The translations under genes were made by a program, and so were the position numbers. Source: Erythrobacter sp. AP23 (GTDB lineage Bacteria > Pseudomonadota > Alphaproteobacteria > Sphingomonadales > Sphingomonadaceae). Taken from it: 64,000 nucleotides of DNA. The stretch spans positions 1 through 64,000 of the forward strand of contig NZ_LNBY01000019.1 of NCBI RefSeq assembly GCF_001542855.1. The letters run 5' to 3'. Every line of letters begins with the position of its first letter. Within the stretch, counting starts at the first letter, position 1. A model generated the notes under the pieces. It did not search any database. It was not told the origin of the DNA and worked only from the letters and a program-made list of their open reading frames with translations. Shown here in pieces: positions 15,582-23,909 of the stretch.

Positions 15582-17291
15582 GCGCGACCAGTTCTCGGCC
15601 TCGACGAGGTCGAGCAGGCGGTAAACCAGCGATCCGCGCCGCGATGTTTCGAGCGTGAAAGCCTGCTCGACAGCTGCGCGATCAATCACACCTTGTTCCG
15701 CCAGTTGGCCATCGAGAAGCAGATCACGAAGCACGGCGCGATGACGGTCGAAGGCACTTCGAATGAAACTGTCGGGTCCCGCCTTGGACGTGCGATCGAG
15801 AACGCTGCGAGGAAGCAGGTCCGCGAAGGCGGCGCGGGCGAGCGCACGGTTCTGACCGCCTGTCACCCAGGTCCAGGTGGGGACGCCGAGGCAGAATTCG
15901 AGCAGGGGCTGGCTCATCAGCGGAGAGAAGCGCGCTGGCCCGGGACCGAAGCCGTGTACATGATGCTGCGCGCGCATGATCAGCGCGAGGTGATCGTGTT
16001 TGCCTGGGTGGCGCCAGGTCGACAGGCGATGCCACGGCGTCAACGGTACGGGTGAGTCCTCCAAGATGGCCGCATCGGCAAGCAATCGGCTGTCTGGCGC
16101 CCAATTCTGTTTCGAATGGCCTCCCATCAGACGCTTGCCGGTCGCGCGCAGCATGGTCGGAACATCGCAACCTGTGACACAGCACATGTCTGGCAGAGTT
16201 TCGAAAAGCGCCGCCCTTGGCCCCTCGTTCCGCAGCCGGTCTACGATCGGTGCTGCGGAATGGAGAAAACAGAAGAGATTATCACCGCCATTGCCATCTA
16301 GGACGATGGCTTTTCCCAGCTCTGCAGAACCCGCGGCGAGCAGGGCGTCGACCGCCGTCAGAAACCCCTTTCGACCGGGCCGCGAACGACCCGCGGAGGC
16401 ACATGCGGTGGGACGGTAACAGGTCGTATCATAAACCCGCCGTGTGAAATCCGCACCCAGATGCTCGGCAAGTAGCCGAGCATACTCGCTTTCGTCGCCG
16501 CTGCTGTCAGAGGTCGCCAGCGTGATGCATCCAAAATCACTGTGCCCGGCGGCTAGCGCGGCGCACAGAAAGGAAGAGTCGACCCCGCCAGAGGTTGCGA
16601 CAGCCACGGGTCCGAACCGGTCTGTCCATGCTGCGCAAGTCCGGATTGCCAGCTCTCTCAGTTCTGCGGCAGCATCGCTGAATGAAGGTTCGGTTCCTCG
16701 CGGAAGATAATCGGCAGCGCGCCAGACGGGCAGCTCGGATTCCTGATCGCCGGCGGTCACCATGAGCGTACCCGGGGTGAGCTCCTCCACGCCCGCGAGG
16801 CACGCTTGCTTCTGCCGCAATTCCGGATAACGAAGGAACAACGCGAGCGCGCCCCAGTCGACCTTGAGGCGATCTCCGACAGCTTCTCCGACCAGACAGG
16901 CATCGGAAGAGAACACCACATGCGTCTGGCTCATTCCGCGGTAGACCGGAAACAGGCCAGAGGGATCGACCAGCAACGCAAGAGTGCGGCGCCCCGGATC
17001 AGGCAGGATCGCGACGTAGGCACCCCAATAATTCCGAACAAGCCGCTTGGCGGCGGCCTGGACGGACTCGGATTCAGGTAGCGGGACAGCGTCGACCGTT
17101 CGGGCGGTTTGTGCAGAGAAGACGCACCCGATCAGGTACCCGTGCGTTCCCAGACTGGCTTCGGGAGTGTCATCGCTGGTCCAGAATGAAGCATTGTCAC
17201 CGCAAACATCGTCAGGACTTGCGCTTCTGCGAACGACCGGCGGGACGCCACGCCGACGCGGGACGGCAAGCACGAAGCGGCCCTGTTTCAA
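15546..17291 (-). CDS. Lasso peptide cyclase (asparagine-synthetase-like, C protein)
   Basis: This 581-residue protein has a degenerate N-terminal glutaminase-like half and an Asn-synthetase ATPase half with the PPi loop SGGVDSS at residues 234-240, followed by ATSDSSGDESEYARLLAEHL. It adenylates the ring Asp/Glu side chain of the core and closes the isopeptide with Gly1. The N-terminal Cys of true glutaminases is absent, as expected for lasso cyclases. Its ATG overlaps the stop of the B gene by four bases. The last 36 bases overlap the isopeptidase gene on the opposite strand. Confidence 0.9.
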   Translation of the reverse strand: MKQGRFVLAVPRRRGVPPVVRRSASPDDVCGDNASFWTSDDTPEASLGTHGYLIGCVFSAQTARTVDAVPLPESESVQAAAKRLVRNYWGAYVAILPDPGRRTLALLVDPSGLFPVYRGMSQTHVVFSSDACLVGEAVGDRLKVDWGALALFLRYPELRQKQACLAGVEELTPGTLMVTAGDQESELPVWRAADYLPRGTEPSFSDAAAELRELAIRTCAAWTDRFGPVAVATSGGVDSSFLCAALAAGHSDFGCITLATSDSSGDESEYARLLAEHLGADFTRRVYDTTCYRPTACASAGRSRPGRKGFLTAVDALLAAGSAELGKAIVLDGNGGDNLFCFLHSAAPIVDRLRNEGPRAALFETLPDMCCVTGCDVPTMLRATGKRLMGGHSKQNWAPDSRLLADAAILEDSPVPLTPWHRLSTWRHPGKHDHLALIMRAQHHVHGFGPGPARFSPLMSQPLLEFCLGVPTWTWVTGGQNRALARAAFADLLPRSVLDRTSKAGPDSFIRSAFDRHRAVLRDLLLDGQLAEQGVIDRAAVEQAFTLETSRRGSLVYRLLDLVEAENWSRSWERAATIRAS

Positions 17292-17902
17292 ATTATCAGT
17301 ATCGGCGTGTAGCGCCGAACTTCTTCCAAGCTGTCATTCAGCACAATGTCGCGATGCTGGACCCAGGCGTGGGCACCGAACGGCCGGTCCTTCACGCCAA
17401 TAACAAGATGCGTGCGCAGTCTCAGCTTGGCGAGGCGTAATTTCAACGCGATCGAACGCGGGAGACAGCGGTCTGCGGCCGAACGCAGAAGGCGGGCTTG
17501 CTCGAAAGCACGTACTGTGGGACCCGACCGGGATTTGGTGGAATGGCCCTGCGTGCGTTGCTCGGTCAGGTGGCGAAGTTCAACGAGGACCGTCTGGAAT
17601 GATGTCCGCGCAAGGCGATGTTCGATCCGGCGCTGCGACCAGACAGCTGCGGCCACATCGGCCAGCCGGAAAGGTCCTTCACCAATATCATGGGAAACAC
17701 GCTGTGGGACGAGCCAGTCCGCAGGGCGCGGCAGTGGTGGCGGCTGATGCCAGGACACCGTGGCTTCGATGCCGAGCCTTTCGAGAAACACGTGCTGCAC
17801 TCCGTCCGCCAACGCAAAATAGCGGTCCCGCGCGATGTCCAGAAAGATGAAACGTTCGCTCACCTTGCACCACGCGAGAGCCTCGGGATCCGGATTGACC
17901 AT
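17288..17902 (-). CDS. Lasso peptide leader-binding/leader peptidase (fused B1-B2)
   Basis: This 204-residue protein fuses two functions. The N-terminal 80 residues resemble a PqqD-type RiPP recognition element (WCKVSERFIFLDIARDRYFAL). The C-terminal part is a transglutaminase-like cysteine protease with Cys146 (DRCLPRSIAL), His178 (FGAHAWV) and Asp190. It binds the leader and cuts before the core Gly. The start at 17902 lacks a good ribosome-binding site and follows an intercistronic hairpin, so its translation may be tuned relative to the precursor. Confidence 0.88.
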   Translation of the reverse strand: MVNPDPEALAWCKVSERFIFLDIARDRYFALADGVQHVFLERLGIEATVSWHQPPPLPRPADWLVPQRVSHDIGEGPFRLADVAAAVWSQRRIEHRLARTSFQTVLVELRHLTEQRTQGHSTKSRSGPTVRAFEQARLLRSAADRCLPRSIALKLRLAKLRLRTHLVIGVKDRPFGAHAWVQHRDIVLNDSLEEVRRYTPILII

Positions 17903-17920
17903 GAAGTTTGTACGAGGAGA

Positions 17921-17951
17921 AGGGGCGCGGCCAGGTCCGGCACGCGCCCCT
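17921..17951 (-). promoter_or_regulatory. Stable intercistronic hairpin between lasso precursor and B gene
   Basis: AGGGGCGCG (17921-17929) pairs perfectly with CGCGCCCCT (17943-17951), and inner GCC/GGC pairing can extend the stem. There is no T-tract after it on the minus strand, so it is more likely an mRNA-stability or attenuation element than a terminator. Such hairpins occur after precursor genes in proteobacterial lasso operons and help keep precursor transcript above enzyme transcript. Confidence 0.65.
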
Positions 17952-17959
17952 CGCGAGGT

Positions 17960-18097
17960 TCAGTCGTCAGCCATGCCGGTGGCATAGGACAAACGACCGC
18001 CGCTCACATCGATGTCGAACAGGGCGTCGCCCTTGGTCTCCTCGGATGCGCTGCCGAGATCGATGATCTCTCTCTGGATTGTGTCGAGTTCCTTCAT
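17960..18097 (-). CDS. Lasso peptide precursor (A protein)
   Basis: This 45-residue peptide gene is too short for ordinary gene callers. The leader is MKELDTIQREIIDLGSASEE followed by Thr-Lys. Thr21 sits at the conserved -2 position. The core starts at Gly23 with GDALFDID, so an eight-residue ring would be closed by Asp8. The 15-residue tail runs from VSGG to ATGMADD and has bulky candidates for steric plugs (Arg, Leu, Tyr). A GAGGAG ribosome-binding site lies seven bases before the ATG. The B and C genes follow in order. Expected product: a 23-residue class II (single-ring, no disulfide) lasso peptide. Confidence 0.88.
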   Translation of the reverse strand: MKELDTIQREIIDLGSASEETKGDALFDIDVSGGRLSYATGMADD

Positions 18098-18430
18098 TGA
18101 TCACTCCTCTGCTTTGATCGCGACTCCAATCGTCGCGGTCAGAGCATGAAGAGCATGGCCAGATGGGGCCAACTTATAATGGAATTATAAACAGATAGTC
18201 CGACAAATGAGGTGCGACCGGGTGATGGAAGCACTCGTTGGCAAGTGCATCGATGGTTTTAGCGAGGAGCCTGGACATGAGCATCGCCACCCGGTCGCGA
18301 GGAACCTGAATTCCCGATCCGACAGTAGAGCCGATCATGTACAGGAATACAGAGCAATTCTACCTATTGGCACATTTCTTTTCTAATACTGGTTAAGAGA
18401 AACCAGAAAAAGTCCGGACAGTCTCAGAAC
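18098..18430. promoter_or_regulatory. Intergenic region with AT-rich palindrome upstream of the lasso operon
   Basis: These 333 bases separate the lasso precursor from the end of the trb operon, and no gene is visible. A perfect inverted repeat, TTATAAT-GGA-ATTATAA, lies at 18174-18190 and stands out in this GC-rich DNA. It contains a TATAAT -10 box on each strand. The minus-strand copy lies about 90 bases before the precursor start and is the best promoter candidate, though no good -35 is visible. AT-rich sequence continues to about 18400. Confidence 0.4.
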
Positions 18431-18667
18431 TTATCGACTTGATGATGCATGCGTTCTTCTGCGTGCCTTGGCGAAATCCCGGTCACTGGCGACGAAGCGC
18501 TCGATCATTGGTGGGATCAGAGCTGCGGGCTCGGGTGCACCCTCTGAAACGCCGCCATTGAGCACGACCCCATATTCGACCAGCCGGCGATGGAGCCGCG
18601 CAGGGATCTCTATCGTCAGCTTGACGGGCTTGCCATCGGTAATGTCGGAGAGCTTGAGCCGGGTCAT
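18431..18667 (-). CDS. DUF2274 family protein
   Basis: This 78-residue protein matches the DUF2274 pattern: L-K-L start, DGKPVKLTIEIPARLHRRLVEYG, then LIPPMIERFVASDRDFAKARR. It looks like a ribbon-helix-helix type small DNA- or protein-binding module. It is the last gene of the trb operon and overlaps trbI by four bases, its usual place in alphaproteobacterial ICEs. Function unknown. Confidence 0.85.
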   Translation of the reverse strand: MTRLKLSDITDGKPVKLTIEIPARLHRRLVEYGVVLNGGVSEGAPEPAALIPPMIERFVASDRDFAKARRRTHASSSR

Positions 18668-19842
18668 GCTCCACCCTCCAGCACAATATCGCGCGTCACC
18701 AGAACGCGTACGGGAAAGCCGGGACGGATCGTCAGCGTCGGGCGTATATCAAGCTCGCGTGCAACGACCTGCTCGCCCGCGCGATTGATGCTGTCCTGGC
18801 TGCCGCGGCGAACAGCGCGCAGCAGGTCATCATCTCCGCCTGCGCCGAGTTCGCCGCCAATTCCGAGCAAAGTGGAAACGAGCGCCGCTTTGACGACACC
18901 GCCCCAATGGTAATCGACGCCGTCCTCCAGTCCAGCATAGCCCGAGGGATCGGCAACTGGCTGACGATCGAGCACAATCGAGCGACCATCAGGCAGGATA
19001 AGCCTGGTCCAGGCCAGCAGCACCCGGCGTTGGCCGAACCCGACATCGGACTCGTACTCACCGATGAGGCGCGCACCTTGCGGGATCAGAAGGTGCCGCC
19101 CGGTCAGGCTGTCATAGACATTCTCGGTCACCTGCGCGGTCACGAGGCCGGGCTGGTCCGACCGGATACCGGTGATCAGCGCTGCCGGAATGATCGACCC
19201 GGCCGAAAGCAGCGTCCCCGATGGCACCGCCTCAAGCCGCTGCATGGACACTGTCCGCGTGTCGGCGGGCCGTTCGAGAAAACTCGGCCGCGCGGTGGAG
19301 ACCGATGGCTGAACTGGTGCTGGGGGTTGCGGCCCAGCAGCCGAAGCTGCCGGGCCGGGACTGGCAGCTTGTGTCCCGCCGCCGAAAAACAGGCTGCTGC
19401 CGCGCGCCGCCTCGCTTTCCTGTTCTAGGCGTTCGCGCTCAATCTCTTCAGGGCTCGGCGCCGCCCGCTGTGACGGTGTCGGAGACGGGGCGCCGACCGG
19501 TTGAAGCGCGGCAACAGCCCCGCGATCCTGCGCCTCGAGGATCGGTTGACCGAGATCGCCCGGTAGCGGTGGCCCTAACCTCGGAACCTGGGAATAGTCC
19601 GCCGGGGCAGTGGCAAGTCCGTCTGCCACAGCAATCCCCTCGGTGTTGACCAGCTCTTCGCCGCCGTCCTGCGAAGCCGGTTGCAGGGCGTAGAGCAGTA
19701 TACCGCCAAGCACGGCCAGACCCGCGGCGCTGGCAATGCCGATAGCCTTGCGCGAGAGCCTGACCACGCGCGGTCCTTCCCCGCGCAATTGAACGATGCT
19801 TTCGGCATCGGGTGGCGGCTCGGTCTTGCTTTCCTCGTTCAC
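18664..19842 (-). CDS. trbI: Conjugal transfer protein TrbI (VirB10-like)
   Basis: This 392-residue protein has an N-terminal cytoplasmic segment, one transmembrane helix (IGIASAAGLAVLGGILLYAL, about residues 33-52), a Pro-rich periplasmic linker and a C-terminal VirB10 beta-barrel domain (IPAALITGIRSDQPGLVTAQV; RLIGEYESDVGFGQRRVLLAW). It spans inner to outer membrane in the transfer channel. Its start overlaps the trbG stop by four bases. Confidence 0.93.
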   Translation of the reverse strand: MNEESKTEPPPDAESIVQLRGEGPRVVRLSRKAIGIASAAGLAVLGGILLYALQPASQDGGEELVNTEGIAVADGLATAPADYSQVPRLGPPLPGDLGQPILEAQDRGAVAALQPVGAPSPTPSQRAAPSPEEIERERLEQESEAARGSSLFFGGGTQAASPGPAASAAGPQPPAPVQPSVSTARPSFLERPADTRTVSMQRLEAVPSGTLLSAGSIIPAALITGIRSDQPGLVTAQVTENVYDSLTGRHLLIPQGARLIGEYESDVGFGQRRVLLAWTRLILPDGRSIVLDRQPVADPSGYAGLEDGVDYHWGGVVKAALVSTLLGIGGELGAGGDDDLLRAVRRGSQDSINRAGEQVVARELDIRPTLTIRPGFPVRVLVTRDIVLEGGA

Positions 19843-20828
19843 GACCGCCCCCGCTTGCGGTTTTCAATCTTCACGCGGACCTGTCTGCGACCGGTACCGA
19901 GGCGCAGTTCGGCCTTGTGGAAGAGGCGGTCGACGATGAGATAGCGCCCGGCGATCCGGTAGTTGACCAGCTCGGCTGCGCCATCCGTGCCCACCACGAA
20001 GAACGGGGGCATTTCGCCCTGGGCGATATCGGGTGGAAACTCGACCAGGGTCCGCTGTCCGTCGTCGAAGACCCGTAGCGGGCGCCAGTCAGGCTTGGCA
20101 CCCGAGATGCGGTACTCGAAATTGAGCGCCTCAAGCGTGAACCCGTCGGCGACTGGTGCGGCTCGCGCCGCTCGCTCTTCTTCGCGGCGCAGCGCGATCA
20201 GTTCGTCGGCCGGATAGGACCAGCTGACCGAGGCCATATAGATGTTCGGGTTGGCGCGCAGTTCGATATGATAGGTGCGGCGGTCGGTATTGATGACCAG
20301 ATTGGTTGCGATATCGGGCCGCGTCGGTTTGATGAGGATATGAACCCGCTGCGTCGCTCCCGAGCCGCTCAGCGTGTCGCCGATCATCCAGCGCACGGTA
20401 TCACCCGCCGCGACCGGCCCGGGTCCAACCAGCGTTTCGCCTTCCTGCAAGGCGATGTCAGTTACCTGCCCGGGTTTGGCGTAGACCTGGAACAATGCAC
20501 CTTCGCGATAGGCAAAGCGCTGGATGGCATTGTCGAACCCGGCATCGTCCGGTTCGATCCTGGCGGCCTCGTTCGCCGCTCCCACATGCCCCCCTGGGTC
20601 AGAGGCAGGGGAGCGGCGCGCGGCAGTGGGGGAGGCCTGCCGCGAAGGGGTGGTCGCATGTGCCAAGGCCCGAACAAGGCGGGAAGCATCGGCGAGGTCG
20701 GAGGCGGTGATCGCCCGCAATGCGGCCTGCGCCTGCGGCGCAGGCGTCGCTGCTGCCGGCGATCCGGCAAGGAGCAGAACGCCGGCTGCGAGCAGCGGCG
20801 GACGGGAGAGTTGAAGTAAATGGGTCAT
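19839..20828 (-). CDS. trbG: Conjugal transfer protein TrbG (VirB9-like)
   Basis: This 329-residue periplasmic/outer-membrane component has a signal peptide (PPLLAAGVLLLAGSPAAA) and an Ala/Pro-rich N-terminal linker. The VirB9 domain starts around IQRFAYREGALFQVYAKPGQVTDIALQEGE and ends with YLIVDRLFHKAELRLG. It partners TrbI in the core complex. Start and stop overlap both neighbours, so it lies firmly inside the operon. Confidence 0.92.
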   Translation of the reverse strand: MTHLLQLSRPPLLAAGVLLLAGSPAAATPAPQAQAALRAITASDLADASRLVRALAHATTPSRQASPTAARRSPASDPGGHVGAANEAARIEPDDAGFDNAIQRFAYREGALFQVYAKPGQVTDIALQEGETLVGPGPVAAGDTVRWMIGDTLSGSGATQRVHILIKPTRPDIATNLVINTDRRTYHIELRANPNIYMASVSWSYPADELIALRREEERAARAAPVADGFTLEALNFEYRISGAKPDWRPLRVFDDGQRTLVEFPPDIAQGEMPPFFVVGTDGAAELVNYRIAGRYLIVDRLFHKAELRLGTGRRQVRVKIENRKRGRS

Positions 20829-21508
20829 CAGCCAAGCTCCTTTGACCAGTTGATCGAGGTGACGAAGATCCCGAGCGGATTGCTGGTGAGCGCGTCGGGC
20901 GTTCTGGGAGGCTGGACGGCAACGCCGAGAATAGCGGTCCAGCGAGTGGTTTCGGCGAGCGCGCCGTCACGGTAGCGCCGCTCGACCCAGGCCACGCGAA
21001 AGCTGCGCGGCGAGGCACGGATCACGCTGGTGACATCGACCGCAACCTGTTCGCGGCCGATTGCCGCGAACGGGTCGTTGGCCCGCGCATAATCGTTGAG
21101 CGCCAAGGCGCCCTTGTCGCTGGCGAATTGGTAGGCTCTGAGCCAGTTCTCTCGCACCACAATTGGATCGTCGGGGATAGCGCGGACATGCTCGATAAAC
21201 CGGGCGAGGTGAAAGGCGATCTGCGGATCGGTCGGCTCGTAATCCGCAGCGGCGGGAGCTACGGTGCGGGCCTCGCCCAGCCTGTCGACCTCGACCACCC
21301 AGGGCACGATGGTGCCGCGCGCATTCTGCCACACGAGCCCGCCGGTCAGCGCTGCCGACAGGCCGAGCGCACCGAAAAAGGCGTAGCGCCAACTCTTTGC
21401 CTGGACGCGCGCGGAACCGATGCGCTCGTCCCAGACCTGCGCCGCGCGCTGGTAGGGCGTCTCTGCTTGAGGCGTTTTTGCGTACCGGATCGAAGGCCGT
21501 TTGAACAT
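20828..21508 (-). CDS. trbF: Conjugal transfer protein TrbF (VirB8-like)
   Basis: This 226-residue inner-membrane protein has a cytoplasmic N-terminus (NPYQRA-like motif TPYQRAAQVWDERIG), one transmembrane helix (YAFFGALGLSAALTGGLVW) and a periplasmic NTF2-like VirB8 domain (HLARFIEHVRAIPDDPIVVR). It nucleates assembly of the secretion channel. One base overlaps trbG. Confidence 0.93.
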   Translation of the reverse strand: MFKRPSIRYAKTPQAETPYQRAAQVWDERIGSARVQAKSWRYAFFGALGLSAALTGGLVWQNARGTIVPWVVEVDRLGEARTVAPAAADYEPTDPQIAFHLARFIEHVRAIPDDPIVVRENWLRAYQFASDKGALALNDYARANDPFAAIGREQVAVDVTSVIRASPRSFRVAWVERRYRDGALAETTRWTAILGVAVQPPRTPDALTSNPLGIFVTSINWSKELG

Positions 21509-21514
21509 TGGAGG

Positions 21515-22828
21515 CTAATCCTTCTCTTTGGTGTCGATGGAAGCGCCTGCACCATGGCCATCACCGGAGCGCACGGTGTGCGCGGCAAGCGAGGCCGAGT
21601 GCCCCAGGCTTTGCCTGTGCTTCATGGACCGCGCCCAGGCCGGCGGGCCGTTCGTCTGTTCCGGATCCGGTGACGAAGCACCGTGAGCAGGAACGATGCG
21701 TCCACCCATGTTCCCGACCGACGCACGCGCCCCGTCGCGGAAATTACTCTTGGCGCTGTCTGCCGCCTTGCGCAGCGGCGACATGGCGGCACCGCCTGCT
21801 GCGCGGCCAACACCCGCCATTCCGCCTGCAACCGCGGCGCCGCCGCTCTTGCCCGCCGAACCGGTGGCATAGGCCATGGTCGCACCTCCGGCGGCGCGCG
21901 AGGTGCCTCGCGCGACGGAAGAGGCAGCACTGGCGACCGCGCCGCCCGCAAGTTTGGCACCGGCCACGCCGCCAACCGCAGCACCGCCTGCAAGAAGCGC
22001 GGTGCCCGCAGCAGCGCCTGCACCGAGCTGCGGACCGCCCGCGACAATGCCATTGGCGATCCCCGGCCCGAAAATGCCCAGACCGAGCAGAGTGAGGCTG
22101 GCGAGCACGATGGCCAGCGCATCCTCGATGGTCGGCTCGCCGGGGATGGCGCCGGTGAATTCGGCGAAGAGCGTCGAACCGATGCCGATGATGACGGCGA
22201 GAACGAGCACCTTGATTCCCGACGAGACCACATTGCCGAGCACGCGTTCAGCGAGGAATGCGGTCTTGCCAAACAAGCCAAAGGGAATGAGCACGAAACC
22301 CGCCAAGGTCGTCAGTTTGAACTCGATCAGGGTGACGAACAGCTGGATAGAGAGAATGAAGAAGGCGATGATGACAATCGCCCAGGCGACCAGCAGAATG
22401 ATGATCTGCAGAAAATTCTCGAAGAAGCCGACATAGCCCATCAGATCGGCAATCGATTCGAGGAGCGGCCAGGCGGCATCGATGCCGACCTGCGCCACCC
22501 TTCCCGGTTGCAACAGATCGCCTGCGCCGAGCCCCGAGCCACTCGCCTTCAGGCCTAGCCCGGCGAAACTGTTGAACACGATATTGGCGAGCGCGCTCCA
22601 GTTGCCGATGATGTAGGCAAAGATGCCGACGAAGAGCGTCTTCTTGACGAGCCGGGCGATGATGTCGTCGTTCGCGCCCCAGCTCCAGAAAAGGGCGGCG
22701 AGCGTGACATCGATCACGATCAGCGTGGTCGCGATGAACGCCACCTCGCCAGAAAGCAGCCCGAAGCCGCTGTCGATATATTGCGAGAAGATCGCGAGGA
22801 AGCGATCGACAACACCGGTGCCACCCAT
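21515..22828 (-). CDS. trbL: Conjugal transfer protein TrbL (VirB6-like)
   Basis: This 437-residue polytopic inner-membrane protein has at least five hydrophobic segments between about residues 25 and 265. The C-terminal 170 residues are rich in Gly and Ala (GAGAAAGTALLAGGAAVGG) and end in a hydrophilic tail. I chose ATG 22828 (MGGTGVVDRFLAIFSQYID) over the longer frame because the VirB6-like region begins there. It forms part of the inner-membrane pore. Confidence 0.92.
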   Translation of the reverse strand: MGGTGVVDRFLAIFSQYIDSGFGLLSGEVAFIATTLIVIDVTLAALFWSWGANDDIIARLVKKTLFVGIFAYIIGNWSALANIVFNSFAGLGLKASGSGLGAGDLLQPGRVAQVGIDAAWPLLESIADLMGYVGFFENFLQIIILLVAWAIVIIAFFILSIQLFVTLIEFKLTTLAGFVLIPFGLFGKTAFLAERVLGNVVSSGIKVLVLAVIIGIGSTLFAEFTGAIPGEPTIEDALAIVLASLTLLGLGIFGPGIANGIVAGGPQLGAGAAAGTALLAGGAAVGGVAGAKLAGGAVASAASSVARGTSRAAGGATMAYATGSAGKSGGAAVAGGMAGVGRAAGGAAMSPLRKAADSAKSNFRDGARASVGNMGGRIVPAHGASSPDPEQTNGPPAWARSMKHRQSLGHSASLAAHTVRSGDGHGAGASIDTKEKD

Positions 22829-22829
22829 G

Positions 22830-23156
22830 TCAGTTCTCCCTTCGCGCTTCACTGGGCAAGGACTCAGGCAGCGCCTTGTCGCCGATCCCCGAATAAGCCT
22901 CGGGGTGATCGACGCCAAAGAAGCGGCGGCGCTTCTCGGCCCAGGCGGCGCGGCAATCGGGCGAGGACAGCGCCAGTTCGCCGATTTGAGCGCAAACCCT
23001 CAGCTGTGCCGGCAGCGGATCGCCGTCGGGCACCCATATGCGCCGGTCGGCTTGCCGCACCGGCGCGGGCTCCTCGCGCAGCTGGACGATCGTCGTCGCG
23101 ATGGCGAGACCGACGAACACAGCGGCACCGGTGCGCGCGAGGAGCTTGGTGTCCAT
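22830..23156 (-). CDS. trbK: Entry-exclusion protein TrbK-alt
   Basis: This 108-residue protein has one N-terminal transmembrane helix (GAAVFVGLAIATTIVQL) and a periplasmic part with two cysteines (RVCAQIGELALSSPDCRAAW) that could form a disulfide. Position between trbJ and trbL and the CAxIG...DC pattern fit TrbK-alt. By family it would block redundant transfer into cells that already hold the element. Confidence 0.83.
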   Translation of the reverse strand: MDTKLLARTGAAVFVGLAIATTIVQLREEPAPVRQADRRIWVPDGDPLPAQLRVCAQIGELALSSPDCRAAWAEKRRRFFGVDHPEAYSGIGDKALPESLPSEARREN

Positions 23157-23162
23157 CGCGGA

Positions 23163-23909
23163 TCAGTCCGATCCGCCGGGCAGATAGCGCGGACGAATAG
23201 CGAGAAACCGCCCCAACTGCTCGCGCGCCTGTGCCTTGGCCGCCGCGCGTTCGGCGGCATCGAGCGCCTGCGCCCTGCCAGTAGCGGCGATCGTGGCGGT
23301 CAGGTCGGCCAGCTGGCGGGCCTGCAATGCCAGCAGCTGGTTGCCAGCCTGTGCTGCCTGCAAGGCGCCCGTGGCGGACTGGCTTGCGGAAACGAGGCTG
23401 CCGAGCGCATCGCGCGAACCTTCGATATTGGCAACCGTGCCCGCCTGGACCTTGAGGGCATCTTCGAAGGCCGCCACGCTGTTTTGCCAGCGCGCCTCGG
23501 CGCCTTCGACCATCGCCCGCTGCGAGGCACCGAGCGGTACGTTCTTGTAATGCTGGTCGAAAGCGCCCTCGATGGTGCGGACATCGTAGGCGATGCGCTG
23601 GGCTTCGTTCAGCAGTTGCTGGGTCTGCCGGATCTGGTCCTGCAGGGGCTGCACGATCGTCAGCGGCAGGCTCTGAAGGTTCTTCGCCTCGTTGATGAGC
23701 GACGTCGCCTGGTTCTGCAGCATGCGGATCTGGTTGTTGATCTGCTCAAGCGTGCGCGCGGCAGTCAGCACGTTTTGCGCGTAATTGGACGGATCGTAAA
23801 CGATCCCGCCGAACTGGGCGTGTGCAGGCGTTGATACCAAGGTGCTCGTACTCGCCAAGGCGAGCGCGGTGCCCATGGCCATGCTGCGGACGATTTTTCG
23901 AGAGGTCAC
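23163..23909 (-). CDS. trbJ: P-type conjugative transfer protein TrbJ (VirB5-like)
   Basis: This 248-residue secreted protein has a signal peptide (MAMGTALALASTSTLVSTPAHA), the conserved start FGGIVYDPSNYAQNVLTAARTLEQINNQI and then long amphipathic helices. It is a minor pilus-tip or adhesion component. It overlaps trbE by four bases. Confidence 0.92.
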   Translation of the reverse strand: MTSRKIVRSMAMGTALALASTSTLVSTPAHAQFGGIVYDPSNYAQNVLTAARTLEQINNQIRMLQNQATSLINEAKNLQSLPLTIVQPLQDQIRQTQQLLNEAQRIAYDVRTIEGAFDQHYKNVPLGASQRAMVEGAEARWQNSVAAFEDALKVQAGTVANIEGSRDALGSLVSASQSATGALQAAQAGNQLLALQARQLADLTATIAATGRAQALDAAERAAAKAQAREQLGRFLAIRPRYLPGGSD

